Below are positions 34,684 to 42,859 of a stretch of DNA of 64,000 nucleotides, piece after piece; the stretch's first letter is position 1; the number at the start of each line of letters is the position of its first letter. Under the pieces are notes generated by a model that was not told where the DNA came from, ran no database searches, and was given only the letters and a program-made list of their open reading frames with translations. The translations under genes and the position numbers were made by a program. Source of the stretch: JACDAN01 sp035707105. Lineage in GTDB: Bacteria; Actinomycetota; Thermoleophilia; Gaiellales; Gaiellaceae. Where the stretch lies: positions 28,981 through 92,980 of the forward strand of contig DASSUI010000024.1 in NCBI GenBank assembly GCA_035707105.1, read 5' to 3'.

Positions 34684-35561
34684 GCGACGTGCTCCGGCGC
34701 CCGGCGGACGACGATCCGCTCGACCACGACGACCACGAGGAAGAAGGCGATGCCGAGCGCGGCCGCGACGAGGTTCGTCGCCCAGAGGTTCTCGGGGTTG
34801 CTCGAGTAGTACTGGTTGAAGTTGAGGATCGCGCCTCCGAGCCCGTCCTGGATCGAGGCCGGCAGCTCGCCGATGATCGCCCCGACGACGCAGGCCGTCG
34901 CCGAGATCTTGAACGCCGCGAACAGGTACGGCAGCGACGCCGGAAGGCGCAGGCGCCAGAGGATCTGGAGCGGGTTCGCGGCGTACGAGCGCATCAGCTC
35001 CAGCGCCCTCGGGTCGACCGAGGTGAGGCCGCGCAGCGTGTTGATCGTCACCGGGAAGAAGGTCAGGTAGGCCGCGATGACGGAGACGGAGAACCAGTCG
35101 GGGAAGCCGCGGCCGCCCATCCAGACGACGACCATCGGGGCCACCGCCAGGATCGGAATCGTCTGCGAGGCGACGATGTAGGGCAGGAACCCGCGCTGGA
35201 GCAGCCGCGAGTGCGCGAGCAGCACTCCGAGCCCGAAGCCGATCGAGGCGCCGAGCGCGAAGCCGACTGCCGCCTCCTTCGCCGTGAAGAGCGCCGCGTC
35301 CCAGAGCACCTCGATCAGCAGCGGCCCGTTCCTCCGCGACGGCTCGAACAGCTGGCCCACGATGTTGTGGAGGTGGGGGAAGGTCTTGTCGTTGACCTCG
35401 AACGCGCCGATCGTGAGGCCGGTCCGCTCGCCGAACCACTTGAACGCCTCCCAGAGGCCCCAGAGCGCGACGAAGACGACGACCGTCATCGCGGCCCTCG
35501 TCGCGGCCGGACGCCAGGGGAACTCGCGGCGCGGTGGCCGCTCGGCGGCGACGGTCGCCAT
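34680..35561 (-). CDS. ABC transporter permease (SsuC/ThiX type), subunit 1
   Basis: A 293-residue permease, first gene of a six-gene reverse-strand operon: permease, ATPase, permease, binding lipoprotein, dihydropyrimidinase, surface protein. The membrane core is about 25-45 and 95-285, with the coupling loop LMRSYAANPLQILWRLRLPASLPYLFAAFKIS. A stretch at 55-90 between helix 1 and the core is longer than usual and probably external. ATG 35561; divergent from the VOC/M20 pair. Confidence 0.92.
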   Translation of the reverse strand: MATVAAERPPRREFPWRPAATRAAMTVVVFVALWGLWEAFKWFGERTGLTIGAFEVNDKTFPHLHNIVGQLFEPSRRNGPLLIEVLWDAALFTAKEAAVGFALGASIGFGLGVLLAHSRLLQRGFLPYIVASQTIPILAVAPMVVVWMGGRGFPDWFSVSVIAAYLTFFPVTINTLRGLTSVDPRALELMRSYAANPLQILWRLRLPASLPYLFAAFKISATACVVGAIIGELPASIQDGLGGAILNFNQYYSSNPENLWATNLVAAALGIAFFLVVVVVERIVVRRAPEHVA

Positions 35562-35583
35562 GCCGAGACGTTAACGTCGCGCC

Positions 35584-35988
35584 ATGGCCCGGCTCAACAA
35601 CATCACGTTCGCGTGTGAGGAACCTGTGGAGCTGGCGAGGTTCTGGGCGGCCGCGCTCGGCTACGAGCCGATCGAGACGCCGCCCGAGGTCCTGGCCGAG
35701 GTCGAGAAGGCGATCGAGGCCGGCGAGCTCGACGCGACCGGCTGGGCCATGCTCGTGAACCCCGACGGCACTGGTCCCCGTCTGCTATTCCAGCGGCGAC
35801 CGAAGACGCCGACCACGGACATCCCCATCCACCTCGACCTGGACTCCGACGACCGGGCCGCCGAAGTCGAGCGGCTCGCCGCCCTGGGAGCGACCGTCGT
35901 CGAGGAGCGCTCACAGAAGATCGGCCCGTACGAGGAGTTCTGGACGGTGATGAAGGATCCCGAGGGCAACGGCTTCTGCGTGTCGTGA
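35584..35988 (+). CDS. VOC-family glyoxalase-like protein
   Basis: A 134-residue vicinal-oxygen-chelate fold protein (Glyoxalase_6-like): NITFACEEPVELARFWAAALGYE at the N-terminus, IPIHLDLDSDD in the middle, and FWTVMKDPEGNGFCV at the C-terminus. Family members bind metal or small ligands; the activity is unclear. It starts 22 bp from the divergent permease gene and its stop overlaps the GTG of the M20 hydrolase gene, so it belongs to the same operon. Confidence 0.82.
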   Translation: MARLNNITFACEEPVELARFWAAALGYEPIETPPEVLAEVEKAIEAGELDATGWAMLVNPDGTGPRLLFQRRPKTPTTDIPIHLDLDSDDRAAEVERLAALGATVVEERSQKIGPYEEFWTVMKDPEGNGFCVS

Positions 35989-37226
35989 CACTCGATCCTG
36001 CACGCACAGTCGACGAGCTGAAGGAGCTTCGCGAGCTCACGGGCAACGACGAGGGCGCGCAGCGTGTCGCATGGACGGACACGTGGGTGCGTGCGCAGGA
36101 GTGGATGGCGGCGAAGCTCGAAGGCACCGGCGCCGAGATGACGTTCGACGAGGCGCGGAACCAGTGGTGGACGCTCCGCGGCCGGTCCGAGAAGGAGCTC
36201 CTGATCGGCGGGCATCTCGACTCCGTGCCGAACGGCGGCTGGCTGGACGGCGCGCTGAACGTCGTCGCCGGCTCGGAGGTGCTGCGGCGCATCGCCGGGG
36301 AAGGCGAGCCGCCGGTCACCGTCAGGCTCGTGAGCTGGGCCGACGAGGAGGGGGCGCGGTTCGGGCGCTCGCTGTTCGGATCCTCCGCCGCCGCCGACTC
36401 GATGCGCGACCAGGACGAGCTCCGGCAGCTCTCGGACCGGGACGGCGTCTCGCTGCCCGATGCGGTCGCCGCCCACGGCGTCGACCTCGACCGTGCGACC
36501 GACGCGAAGACCCAGCTGCGGAACGCAGCTGCCTACCTCGAGCTTCACATCGAGCAGGGGCCGGTGCTCGAGTCGATGGATCTCCCGCTCGGCGCAGTCC
36601 TCGGGACCTTCGGCGTCGAGCGGCACCGCGTCGTCTGGCGCGGGCAGGCCGCGCATGCGGGCTCCACGCCGATGGACCAGCGTCGCGACGCGCTGGCCGG
36701 CGCGGCGAAGCTCGCGCTCGAGCTTCGCCACATCGCGGCGCGCGCCGGCGCAGGCGCCGTCTGCACCTCGGGCGGCGTCGTATGCCATCCGGGGATCGTC
36801 ACCTCCGTCGTCGAGACCGCCGAGCAGCTGCTCGACCAGCGGCACCTCGACGCCGGGACGCTCGCGTCGATGCTCGAGGACGCGAACGAGCGGAGCAGGC
36901 AGTTCGCGGAGGAGGAGGATGTCGAGGTCGAGTTCGAGCGGATCTGGAACATCGAGCCGATCCTGTTCCACGAGCAACTGATCGACTTCGCCGACCAGGC
37001 GATCCAGGAGGTCGCCGGGCGGTCGCACCGCCTGCCGAGCGGCCCGCTCCACGACGCCGCCGAGGTCTCGCGGGCCGGGACCCCGACGGTGATGGTTTTC
37101 GTCCAGAGCCTCCGCGGGCTCTCGCACACGAGGCTCGAGGACACGAAGGAGGAGCACCTCGAGCTGTCCGTGCAGGCGCTCGACCGGTTGGCCTCGAAGA
37201 CGATCGACTGGCTCGCCGAGGACTAA
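35985..37226 (+). CDS. M20-family Zn-dependent amidohydrolase (N-carbamoyl amino acid / beta-ureidopropionase type)
   Basis: A 413-residue peptidase-M20 fold enzyme of the hydantoinase/carbamoylase branch. Metal and catalytic motifs: GGHLDSVPNGGWLDGALNV (about 69-87), WADEEGARFGRSLFGS, YLELHIEQGPVLE, the dimerisation-domain WRGQAAHAGSTPMDQRRD, and HDAAEVSRAGTPTVMVF near the C-terminus. It would hydrolyse the N-carbamoyl product of the neighbouring dihydropyrimidinase, releasing CO2, ammonia and the amino acid (beta-alanine in the pyrimidine route). Allantoate amidohydrolase is an alternative. Confidence 0.9.
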   Translation: MTLDPARTVDELKELRELTGNDEGAQRVAWTDTWVRAQEWMAAKLEGTGAEMTFDEARNQWWTLRGRSEKELLIGGHLDSVPNGGWLDGALNVVAGSEVLRRIAGEGEPPVTVRLVSWADEEGARFGRSLFGSSAAADSMRDQDELRQLSDRDGVSLPDAVAAHGVDLDRATDAKTQLRNAAAYLELHIEQGPVLESMDLPLGAVLGTFGVERHRVVWRGQAAHAGSTPMDQRRDALAGAAKLALELRHIAARAGAGAVCTSGGVVCHPGIVTSVVETAEQLLDQRHLDAGTLASMLEDANERSRQFAEEEDVEVEFERIWNIEPILFHEQLIDFADQAIQEVAGRSHRLPSGPLHDAAEVSRAGTPTVMVFVQSLRGLSHTRLEDTKEEHLELSVQALDRLASKTIDWLAED

Positions 37227-37261
37227 CCTCACCCGCCGTCCGTGCCGATACGCACGAGGGT

Positions 37262-37585
37262 ATGGACGATCCCCATGTGCACCTCTTCATCCGCCGCTCC
37301 GCCGAGTACGGGAGCCGTATCGGTCCGGTCGCCCTGGCCGCCGCTGCGGGCGGATTCCTCATCTGGCTGATTGCGTTGGACGCGGCGCCGGCGCTCGGCG
37401 CCGTGGGCTGGCTCGTCGGCCTGTGCGGGATGCTCGTCGCGTTGTCGGCTGCGCTCGCGTCGGCGGTCGGGCTGCTCTGGGCGGGCGGCCGGGGCTACGC
37501 CGCGCGCGGCCTCGTGACCTCGGCGCTCGGGATCCTGATCCCCGCCGCGCTCGCCTTCCTCGTCATCTCGTTCGTCTGGAAGTAG
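37262..37585 (+). CDS. small three-helix membrane protein
   Basis: A 107-residue protein with three clear transmembrane helices (about 20-38, 45-68 and 80-105), a polar start (MDDPHVHLFIRRSAEYGSRIG) and a Gly-rich loop between helices 2 and 3. ATG 37262, 36 bp after the M20 gene. Small helical proteins of this size in actinobacteria are often membrane-stress or DUF4190-like; I do not recognise this one. Confidence 0.65.
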   Translation: MDDPHVHLFIRRSAEYGSRIGPVALAAAAGGFLIWLIALDAAPALGAVGWLVGLCGMLVALSAALASAVGLLWAGGRGYAARGLVTSALGILIPAALAFLVISFVWK

Positions 37586-37596
37586 CGCGAGCCGCC

Positions 37597-37869
37597 GTGG
37601 ACGACGACGAGCTCGAGCAGCTCCGGCGGGTCACCCGCCGGACTTGGGGCGCCGCCCTGGCGAGCTCCGGGATCCTCCTGCTCCTCCTCTTCGCCGCCGG
37701 CATGGTCTTCCTGCTCTGGCTCTGGAGCTCGTCGAGGGCTCTCCGACGATCAGCTGACGCGGCCGGACGGGGCCTCGGCCGCCCTGGGCATGTCGAGGAG
37801 CCTACGACAGCCGGACGAGGGCGACGCCGCCCGCGAGCAACGCGACGCCGAGGAGTCGCAGCGGTGTGA
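37597..37869 (+). CDS. small single-pass membrane protein
   Basis: A 90-residue frame from GTG 37597: an acidic start (DDDELEQLRRVTRRTW), one transmembrane helix (about 20-42) and an Arg-rich tail. The final 22 residues are read antisense to the end of the converging DMT-transporter gene and look less protein-like. The gene is credible because it starts 11 bp after the preceding membrane protein gene and has good codon bias before the overlap. Function unknown. Confidence 0.5.
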   Translation: MDDDELEQLRRVTRRTWGAALASSGILLLLLFAAGMVFLLWLWSSSRALRRSADAAGRGLGRPGHVEEPTTAGRGRRRPRATRRRGVAAV

Positions 37870-38242
37870 TCGGGTTCTCCTCGAACCCGACCCAGCCGAA
37901 GTGGTCGACGAGGAGCGAGGCGATCGCCTGGCCGGCAAGGATCAGGGCGACGAGGGTTGCCGCGCCGAGCTTCGGCGCCGTCACGATCGAGCCGAGGACG
38001 TAGAAGGCGCCGAGCACGCCGCCGATCCAGACCCACCACGGCGCGTCGCCGCCCCGGTCCGGCAGCCCGCGCTGCGCGACGAGGACGGCGATCAGGAGCG
38101 AGACGGCGCCGACGACGAAGGAGACGAACGCGGCCCGGATCGAGCCGCCCACCCACTGCGCGAGCTGCGCGTTGATCCCGAACTGGATCGGCAGCATCGC
38201 GCCGGCGAGCAGCGCGAACAGGAGGTAGCTCCAGATTGCCAC
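37802..38242 (-). CDS. DMT-superfamily transporter, YdcZ/DUF606 type
   Basis: A 146-residue protein with five helices, matching the half-size DUF606/YdcZ branch of the drug/metabolite transporters (LLAGAMLPIQFGINAQLAQWVGG, FVSFVVGAVSLL, WWVWIGGVLGAFYVLGSIVTAPKLGAATLVALILAGQ). Such proteins form dimers of unknown substrate. Starts at GTG 38242, divergent from the LLM oxidoreductase gene. Confidence 0.85.
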   Translation of the reverse strand: MAIWSYLLFALLAGAMLPIQFGINAQLAQWVGGSIRAAFVSFVVGAVSLLIAVLVAQRGLPDRGGDAPWWVWIGGVLGAFYVLGSIVTAPKLGAATLVALILAGQAIASLLVDHFGWVGFEENPITPLRLLGVALLAGGVALVRLS

Positions 38243-38296
38243 CGAGGGGCTTTCAAGAGAAAATGACCGTTTCCCTGCCCGTCACGAGGAGGCCCC

Positions 38297-39310
38297 ATGC
38301 TCGACTTCGGCGTCACCGTCCTGCCCGACCCGCCCATGTCGCGCTTCTTCGAGCTGGTCGAGCTGACGGAGAAGCACGGGTTCGGCTACGCGTGGACCTA
38401 CGACTCGCACATCCTCTGGCAGGAGTCCTACGCGACCCTGCCGGTTGCGGCGTCGAAGACGCAAAAGGTCAAGCTCGGTCACTTCGTGACGAATCCGGGC
38501 ATTCGTGATCCGACGATCACGGCGAGCTGGTACGCGACGATGCAGGACCTCTCGAACGGCCGCATGGTGATGGGAATCGGCCGCGGCGACTCGTCGCGGC
38601 GCGTCGTCGGTCTCAAGCCGGTGAAGGTGGCCGAATTCGAGGCCCGCTGCCGGATGATCAAAGACCTCATGAACGGGCGGCCGGTCGAGTGGAACGGTAA
38701 GGAGCTCCAGCTCGAGTGGGCGAAGGATCTCCCGGAGATCCCGATGTGGATCGCAGGTTACGGCCCGAGGGCCCTGGCGGTCGCGGGCCGGGTCGCCGAC
38801 GGCGTGATCATCCAGCTCGCCGACCCGCAGATCATCCAATGGATCATGGACACGGCCCGTACGGCCGCGGAGGAGGCCGGTCGCGATCCCGCGGAGCTGA
38901 AGTGCATCGTCGGCGCCCCGAGCACCATCACGGACGACCTCGAGACCGCCCGCGAACAGGTTCGCTGGTTCCCGGCCATGGTCTCCAACCACGTCATGGA
39001 CCTGATCGAGCGGTATGGCTTCGACTCGGAGATCCCCGCGGCCCTGACCGACTTCGTCAAGGCGCGGAAGTTCTACGACTACAAGGAGCACAGTCGCCAG
39101 GGCGCGAAGCACGGCGAGTTCGTGACGGACGAGATCGCCGAGCGCTTCACGGTGATCGGGAACACCGACCAGGTCCTCGCCAAGTTGCGCGAGCTCGAGT
39201 CCGTCGGCGTCGACCAGTTCAACATCTACCTCATGACCGAAGGCCAGGAGCAGAACCTGGAGACGTACGGCAGGGAAATCCTCCCCGCGTTCGAACGGAT
39301 AGCCGCGTAA
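38297..39310 (+). CDS. LLM-class flavin/F420-dependent oxidoreductase (TIGR03842-like)
   Basis: A 337-residue bacterial-luciferase-like TIM barrel. MLDFGVTVLPDPPMSRFFELVELTEKHGF at the N-terminus, the loop LGHFVTNPGIRDPTITASWYATMQDLSNGRMVMGIGRGDS and IPMWIAGYGPRALAVAGRVADGVI are typical of F420- or FMN-dependent LLM enzymes. Its neighbourhood (dihydropyrimidinase, carbamoylase, importer) makes a redox step on a pyrimidine ring conceivable, but the substrate is unproven. Starts at ATG 38297 after GAGGAGG-like sequence; the next gene begins directly at its stop. Confidence 0.88.
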   Translation: MLDFGVTVLPDPPMSRFFELVELTEKHGFGYAWTYDSHILWQESYATLPVAASKTQKVKLGHFVTNPGIRDPTITASWYATMQDLSNGRMVMGIGRGDSSRRVVGLKPVKVAEFEARCRMIKDLMNGRPVEWNGKELQLEWAKDLPEIPMWIAGYGPRALAVAGRVADGVIIQLADPQIIQWIMDTARTAAEEAGRDPAELKCIVGAPSTITDDLETAREQVRWFPAMVSNHVMDLIERYGFDSEIPAALTDFVKARKFYDYKEHSRQGAKHGEFVTDEIAERFTVIGNTDQVLAKLRELESVGVDQFNIYLMTEGQEQNLETYGREILPAFERIAA

Positions 39311-39736
39311 ATGGCCGAGGAGATCCGCATCCCAGGCGGCGAGGGCACCGCCAAGATCAGGAACCTCTGGGCGGTCGCCCTCCTCCCGATCGTCACGATC
39401 GCGATCTACTACTTCTACTGGTGGTACCAGATCAACCGCGAGCTCAAGGACTACGGCCACTCGAAGTCGACGGACGAGCTGGGTGAGAGCCCGGGGAAGT
39501 CGCTCCTCGCCGTGACGCTCGGCGCCCTCATCATCGTCCCCGTGCTCGTGTCGACGTATCGCGGCTTCAAGCGGGTGCAGGCGGCGCAGCGGCTCGCGGG
39601 CGTGGCCCAGCTGAACGGCTGGATCGGGCTGATCCTCTACATCGTTATCTCGCCGGCGTTCTTCGCGTACGTCCAGAGCGGCCTCAACGCCGTCTGGCAG
39701 CGTGAGACCGCTGCGACAGAGCCGGCGGCCGCCTAG
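39311..39736 (+). CDS. DUF4234 membrane protein
   Basis: A 141-residue protein with the DUF4234 layout: a cytoplasmic start (IRNLWAVALLPIVTIAIYYFYWWYQINRELKDYG), two further helices and an Arg/Lys loop. ATG directly follows the LLM gene stop, suggesting co-transcription. The C-terminal stop overlaps the end of the converging MshEN gene by 4 bp. Function unknown. Confidence 0.85.
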   Translation: MAEEIRIPGGEGTAKIRNLWAVALLPIVTIAIYYFYWWYQINRELKDYGHSKSTDELGESPGKSLLAVTLGALIIVPVLVSTYRGFKRVQAAQRLAGVAQLNGWIGLILYIVISPAFFAYVQSGLNAVWQRETAATEPAAA

Positions 39737-40614
39737 ACCGCGCGCACGTAGAGACGCGCGAGCTGCGAGAGGATCGCCTCCTCCGGGGAGGCGACGAACT
39801 CGGCCGCGCGGAGGACAGAGCGGGCGCCGTCGATCGCCTCGTCGTCGCTCGGGTCGGCCAGGGCGACGACGGGCAGGCCGCGGACGAAGCCGATCGGGAG
39901 CGTCCGGAACCTGCGTGCGTAATCGGCGGGAAGGAGCCGCGCCGCGGAGTGGTCCACGGGCAGCGAGGCGACGTCCACGAACGGGAGCCCGCGCTGCTCG
40001 GCGACGAACCGGACGATGTCCGCCGGCGTGACGAGCCCGAGGTCGGTCAGCACCTCCCCGAGCCGCTTGCCGTGACGCCGCGCGGTCCGGAGCGCGAGGT
40101 CGATCTCCGCCTCGGCGATCAGCCCGGCTTCCGCGAGCAAGGCGCCGAGCGGCTCGCGCCTCGCCGCGCGTACACGCTGGGCCAGGAGCTGGGCGAGGAC
40201 GCTCTCGAGGTCTTGCGGCTCGGGCGACACCATCATCAGCTCCGGGGAGACGTCACGCCGCACTGCAACCGCGTGCTCGACGTGCACGTCTGACGGCATC
40301 TCGATGGGCGCAGGGGCCGGGCGCTCGAAGTGCGCGTCCGTCGGCAGCTCGACAGGCGCAGCGGCCGGGCGCTCGACGTGTGGGTCCGTCGGCAGCTCGA
40401 CAGGCGTAGCGACGGGGCGCTCGACCGGCTCGACCGGCAGCTCGACCGGCTCGGCGGCCGACAGCTCGACCGGCTCGGCGGCCGGCAGCTCGACCGGCTC
40501 GGCGGCCCGTGACCCGACCACATCGAGGCGCGCGCGGAGGCCGGTGCCGAACTCGGGCACCGTGACCCGCCCGTCGTCGAGCGTCAACGCCGCTGATTCA
40601 GCCTGGGGCCGCAT
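39733..40614 (-). CDS. MshEN (GspE N-terminal) domain protein with Pro/Glu repeat region, no ATPase domain
   Basis: A 293-residue protein. Residues 1-150 are low-complexity repeats (EPVELPAA, PVELPTDPHVERP and variants). Residues 165-290 hold the GspE N-terminal/MshEN domain with two tandem motifs, LGALLAEAGLIAEAEIDLAL and RLGEVLTDLGLVTPADIVRF, then QRGLPFVDV. In MshE such motifs bind cyclic di-GMP. Full-length GspE would continue with an ATPase, absent here, so it may be a stand-alone sensor or adaptor. ATG 40614 follows GCAGGA; a longer frame upstream is not supported. Confidence 0.78.
   Translation of the reverse strand: MRPQAESAALTLDDGRVTVPEFGTGLRARLDVVGSRAAEPVELPAAEPVELSAAEPVELPVEPVERPVATPVELPTDPHVERPAAAPVELPTDAHFERPAPAPIEMPSDVHVEHAVAVRRDVSPELMMVSPEPQDLESVLAQLLAQRVRAARREPLGALLAEAGLIAEAEIDLALRTARRHGKRLGEVLTDLGLVTPADIVRFVAEQRGLPFVDVASLPVDHSAARLLPADYARRFRTLPIGFVRGLPVVALADPSDDEAIDGARSVLRAAEFVASPEEAILSQLARLYVRAV
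40438..40509. repeat. three tandem 24-bp repeats inside the MshEN protein gene
   Basis: Three nearly identical units, each beginning CAGCTCGACCGGC, start at 40438, 40462 and 40486. They encode (on the reverse strand) the eight-residue AAEPVEL-type unit, with more diverged longer units from about 40300. Such repeats expand and contract easily. Confidence 0.8.
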
Positions 40615-40848
40615 TCCTGCCTGACTGTAGGCTCCTCGAACCGGCGAGGCGTCCCCCTTTTGAGGGGCACCGCACCCGCCGGCCCCGGCGTCCATCCGCG
40701 CCGAGGCGGCGAGGATCAACCGGCACACCGCCTGACAGGTGCGCGTCTCGCGAACCTGCAGTTCCTTCGCCTGACGGCGTGCCGGTGCCGCGCGTCGACC
40801 AGGCCGCTCTGACGCTTAACCCGCGCCCAACACGACACGGCCTAGCGT

Positions 40849-40867
40849 CTAGTCCAATGAGGACTAG
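40849..40867. promoter_or_regulatory. PadR-type operator overlapping the start codon
   Basis: Perfect inverted repeat CTAGTCC-AATGA-GGACTAG; the ATG of the PadR gene lies in the 5-base centre. Binding by the regulator would block its own translation start or transcription, consistent with the autoregulation usual in PadR genes. The remaining upstream region (40615-40848) has no further recognisable element. Confidence 0.6.
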
Positions 40868-41423
40868 TCGAGCGACACGCCCTCGCACGGGCGTCCTGAC
40901 GACGACCGAGTTCGCCGTCCTCACCGTCCTGACCGTGGAAACCGAGCGCCGCGCGGTCTCCGGCTACGACCTGCTGAAGATCGTCGAGCGGAGCGTCGGC
41001 TACGTCTGGAAGCCGACGAAGAGCCACATCTACGCCGTCCTCCCGCGTCTCGTCGAGCGCCGCCTGGCGACTCGGAGGAGCGCGCGGGGCGAGCGCGGGC
41101 CGGAGCGCCAGCTCTACCGCGTGACGCCGAAGGGCGAGCGACTGGCGAAGGCCTGGCTGGAGGAGCCGGTGCCCGGCGACCACGACCTGTTCCTCCTCAA
41201 GGTCTTCTACGGCGGTCTCATGAGCCGTGACGCGCTCGCCGCCCACTATCGGCAGTACCGGGACGACCGGCAGGCGGCGCTGGACGACCTGCGCGTGCTC
41301 GAGCCGACGAACACGCGTACCGGCCACGACTACCACCACTACTTCCTCCTGCGGCTCGGGATCGAGCGCGCGGAGCACGACATTCGTTGGGCCGAAGAGA
41401 CCCTGGAGGAGCTGGAGCGATGA
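40857..41423 (+). CDS. PadR-family transcriptional regulator
   Basis: A 188-residue regulator: winged helix about 15-95 (TTEFAVLTVLTVETERRAVSGYDLLKIVE ... SHIYAVLPRLVERRLATRR ... RQLYRVTPKGERLAKAWL), then the Vir_C_2-like C-terminal dimerisation helices (FLLKVFYGGLMSRDALAAHYRQYRDDRQAALDDL). ATG 40857 sits in a palindrome; a GTG further upstream is less likely. Coupled through ATGA to the secreted hydrolase gene, its likely target. Confidence 0.9.
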   Translation: MRTSRATRPRTGVLTTTEFAVLTVLTVETERRAVSGYDLLKIVERSVGYVWKPTKSHIYAVLPRLVERRLATRRSARGERGPERQLYRVTPKGERLAKAWLEEPVPGDHDLFLLKVFYGGLMSRDALAAHYRQYRDDRQAALDDLRVLEPTNTRTGHDYHHYFLLRLGIERAEHDIRWAEETLEELER

Positions 41424-42859
41424 AGAAGTCCGCCCCCACGAAGAAGTCAGCCTTCGCGATCATCGCCGTGCTCGCCTGCGTCGGCTCTGCATCCGCGGGC
41501 CCGGCGGCGTCCGGCGGGACCTGGGCCGGCACCGGGCAGTTCACGCGCGGCGCAGGGCCGCAGCCGTTCTCGATGTCGATCGAGCTCCGCGGCCGCCGCG
41601 CCGTCGTGGCGCTCGCACCCGGGCACACCGCGCGAACGGAGGTCGTGGCGCGGCGATCGCGCGGAACGGTCCGCATCGTGCTCCCCGGACGTCCCTGGCC
41701 GCTCGTCCTCGACGGTCGCGTGAAGGCGGGTGTCCTCTCGGGCAGCCTGCGGCAGGGGCCGCTGCGCGGGCGGTTCCGCCTCCGCCGCCGCGCCCCGATC
41801 GAGGGCTCGTCGATCGGCCTGTACCGCTCCGCCGCGGGCGACGCGCTCGGGATCGTGCAGGCGCTCGGCCCTCGGGCCGGCGTCCGCTACGCCGATGGCG
41901 AGATCCGCGCGCTGTACCCGACGCGGCGCGGCGCCTACGCGGTCGGCGCCGGGCTCGCGACCAGGAACCCGACGGCCGGAACGGCGCAGTTCACGCCCGC
42001 CGCCGCAACCTTCCGGGGACAGCGGTTCGCCCGCGTCGCGCTGCGGCAGGAGGAGGTCTGGGTGCGGAGCGGCGGCGCGTACCTCGCATGCACCCTCACG
42101 ATCCCGCCCGGCGCGGGCCGCCGGCCGGCGCTGGCCTTCGCCCACGGCGCGGGGCAGGCCCCGCGGTCCTTCAACCTGATCCACGGGCTGCATGCCAACC
42201 ATCTCGGCCTCGTCACGCTCCTCTGCGACAAGCGCGGGATCGCGCAGTCGGGCGGCGACTACCCCGGCGAGTTCCCCAGCGCGTCCGCAGTCGACCAGTA
42301 CGCACGGGACGTGCAGGCTCAGGCGCGCTTCCTCGCCGCGCAGCCGGAGGTCGATGCGAGGAGGATCGGCATCGCCGGCGCCAGCCAGGCGGGCTGGATC
42401 ATGCCGCTGGCCGCAAGCCGCGAGCCGGCGATCCGGTTCATGCTCGGGCTCGTCGCGCCGACGCTGACGCAGGGTGAGACCGATCTCTGGGCGAACCTCA
42501 ACGGCCAGGGCCAGTCGCTCCCCGCGAGGAGCGAAGAGGAGATGGAGGCGGAGGTCCGCGCGGCGGGACCGAGCGGCGTCGACCCCCTGCCGGCGATCCG
42601 AGCCATGCGGATCCCCGCCTTCTGGCTCTACGGAGGGAAGGACAGGACGGTTCCCTCGCGGCTGTGCGTCGAGCGGCTCGACCCGTTGGCGCGGGAGGCC
42701 GGGCGCGACTTCACCTACCGCGTCTTCCCCGGCGGGACGCACGGCCTGATCCTGACCGCGAACGGCCTGCTCGACGAGCAGGCGCGGTCGAACAGCTTCG
42801 TCGAGGGGCTCTTCCCGGCGATCCGCGACTGGCTCGCCGCCCGCGGTCTCACCGGGTAG
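41420..42859 (+). CDS. exported alpha/beta hydrolase
   Basis: A 479-residue exported protein: signal peptide MKKSAPTKKSAFAIIAVLAC (cleavage near SAG), a beta-rich N-terminal domain (about 30-190), and an alpha/beta hydrolase domain (about 205-479) with oxyanion segment AFAHGAGQAP, nucleophile GASQAG (Ser about 340), acid GGKDRTVP and GGTHGL His. Dienelactone-hydrolase/BAAT-like; substrate unknown. ATGA overlap with the PadR gene marks a self-regulated operon. Tail overlaps the DUF218 gene end by 11 bp. Confidence 0.88.
   Translation: MKKSAPTKKSAFAIIAVLACVGSASAGPAASGGTWAGTGQFTRGAGPQPFSMSIELRGRRAVVALAPGHTARTEVVARRSRGTVRIVLPGRPWPLVLDGRVKAGVLSGSLRQGPLRGRFRLRRRAPIEGSSIGLYRSAAGDALGIVQALGPRAGVRYADGEIRALYPTRRGAYAVGAGLATRNPTAGTAQFTPAAATFRGQRFARVALRQEEVWVRSGGAYLACTLTIPPGAGRRPALAFAHGAGQAPRSFNLIHGLHANHLGLVTLLCDKRGIAQSGGDYPGEFPSASAVDQYARDVQAQARFLAAQPEVDARRIGIAGASQAGWIMPLAASREPAIRFMLGLVAPTLTQGETDLWANLNGQGQSLPARSEEEMEAEVRAAGPSGVDPLPAIRAMRIPAFWLYGGKDRTVPSRLCVERLDPLAREAGRDFTYRVFPGGTHGLILTANGLLDEQARSNSFVEGLFPAIRDWLAARGLTG

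Noticed and set aside
40615..40856. Possible cyclic di-GMP riboswitch in front of the MshEN gene (CCCCCTTTTGAGGGG-like hairpin and GGACGC-like segment)
   Set aside because: The conserved GEMM elements (the CAGGGCAAAC and GACGCAAAGCC blocks) are missing; only a small hairpin is present.
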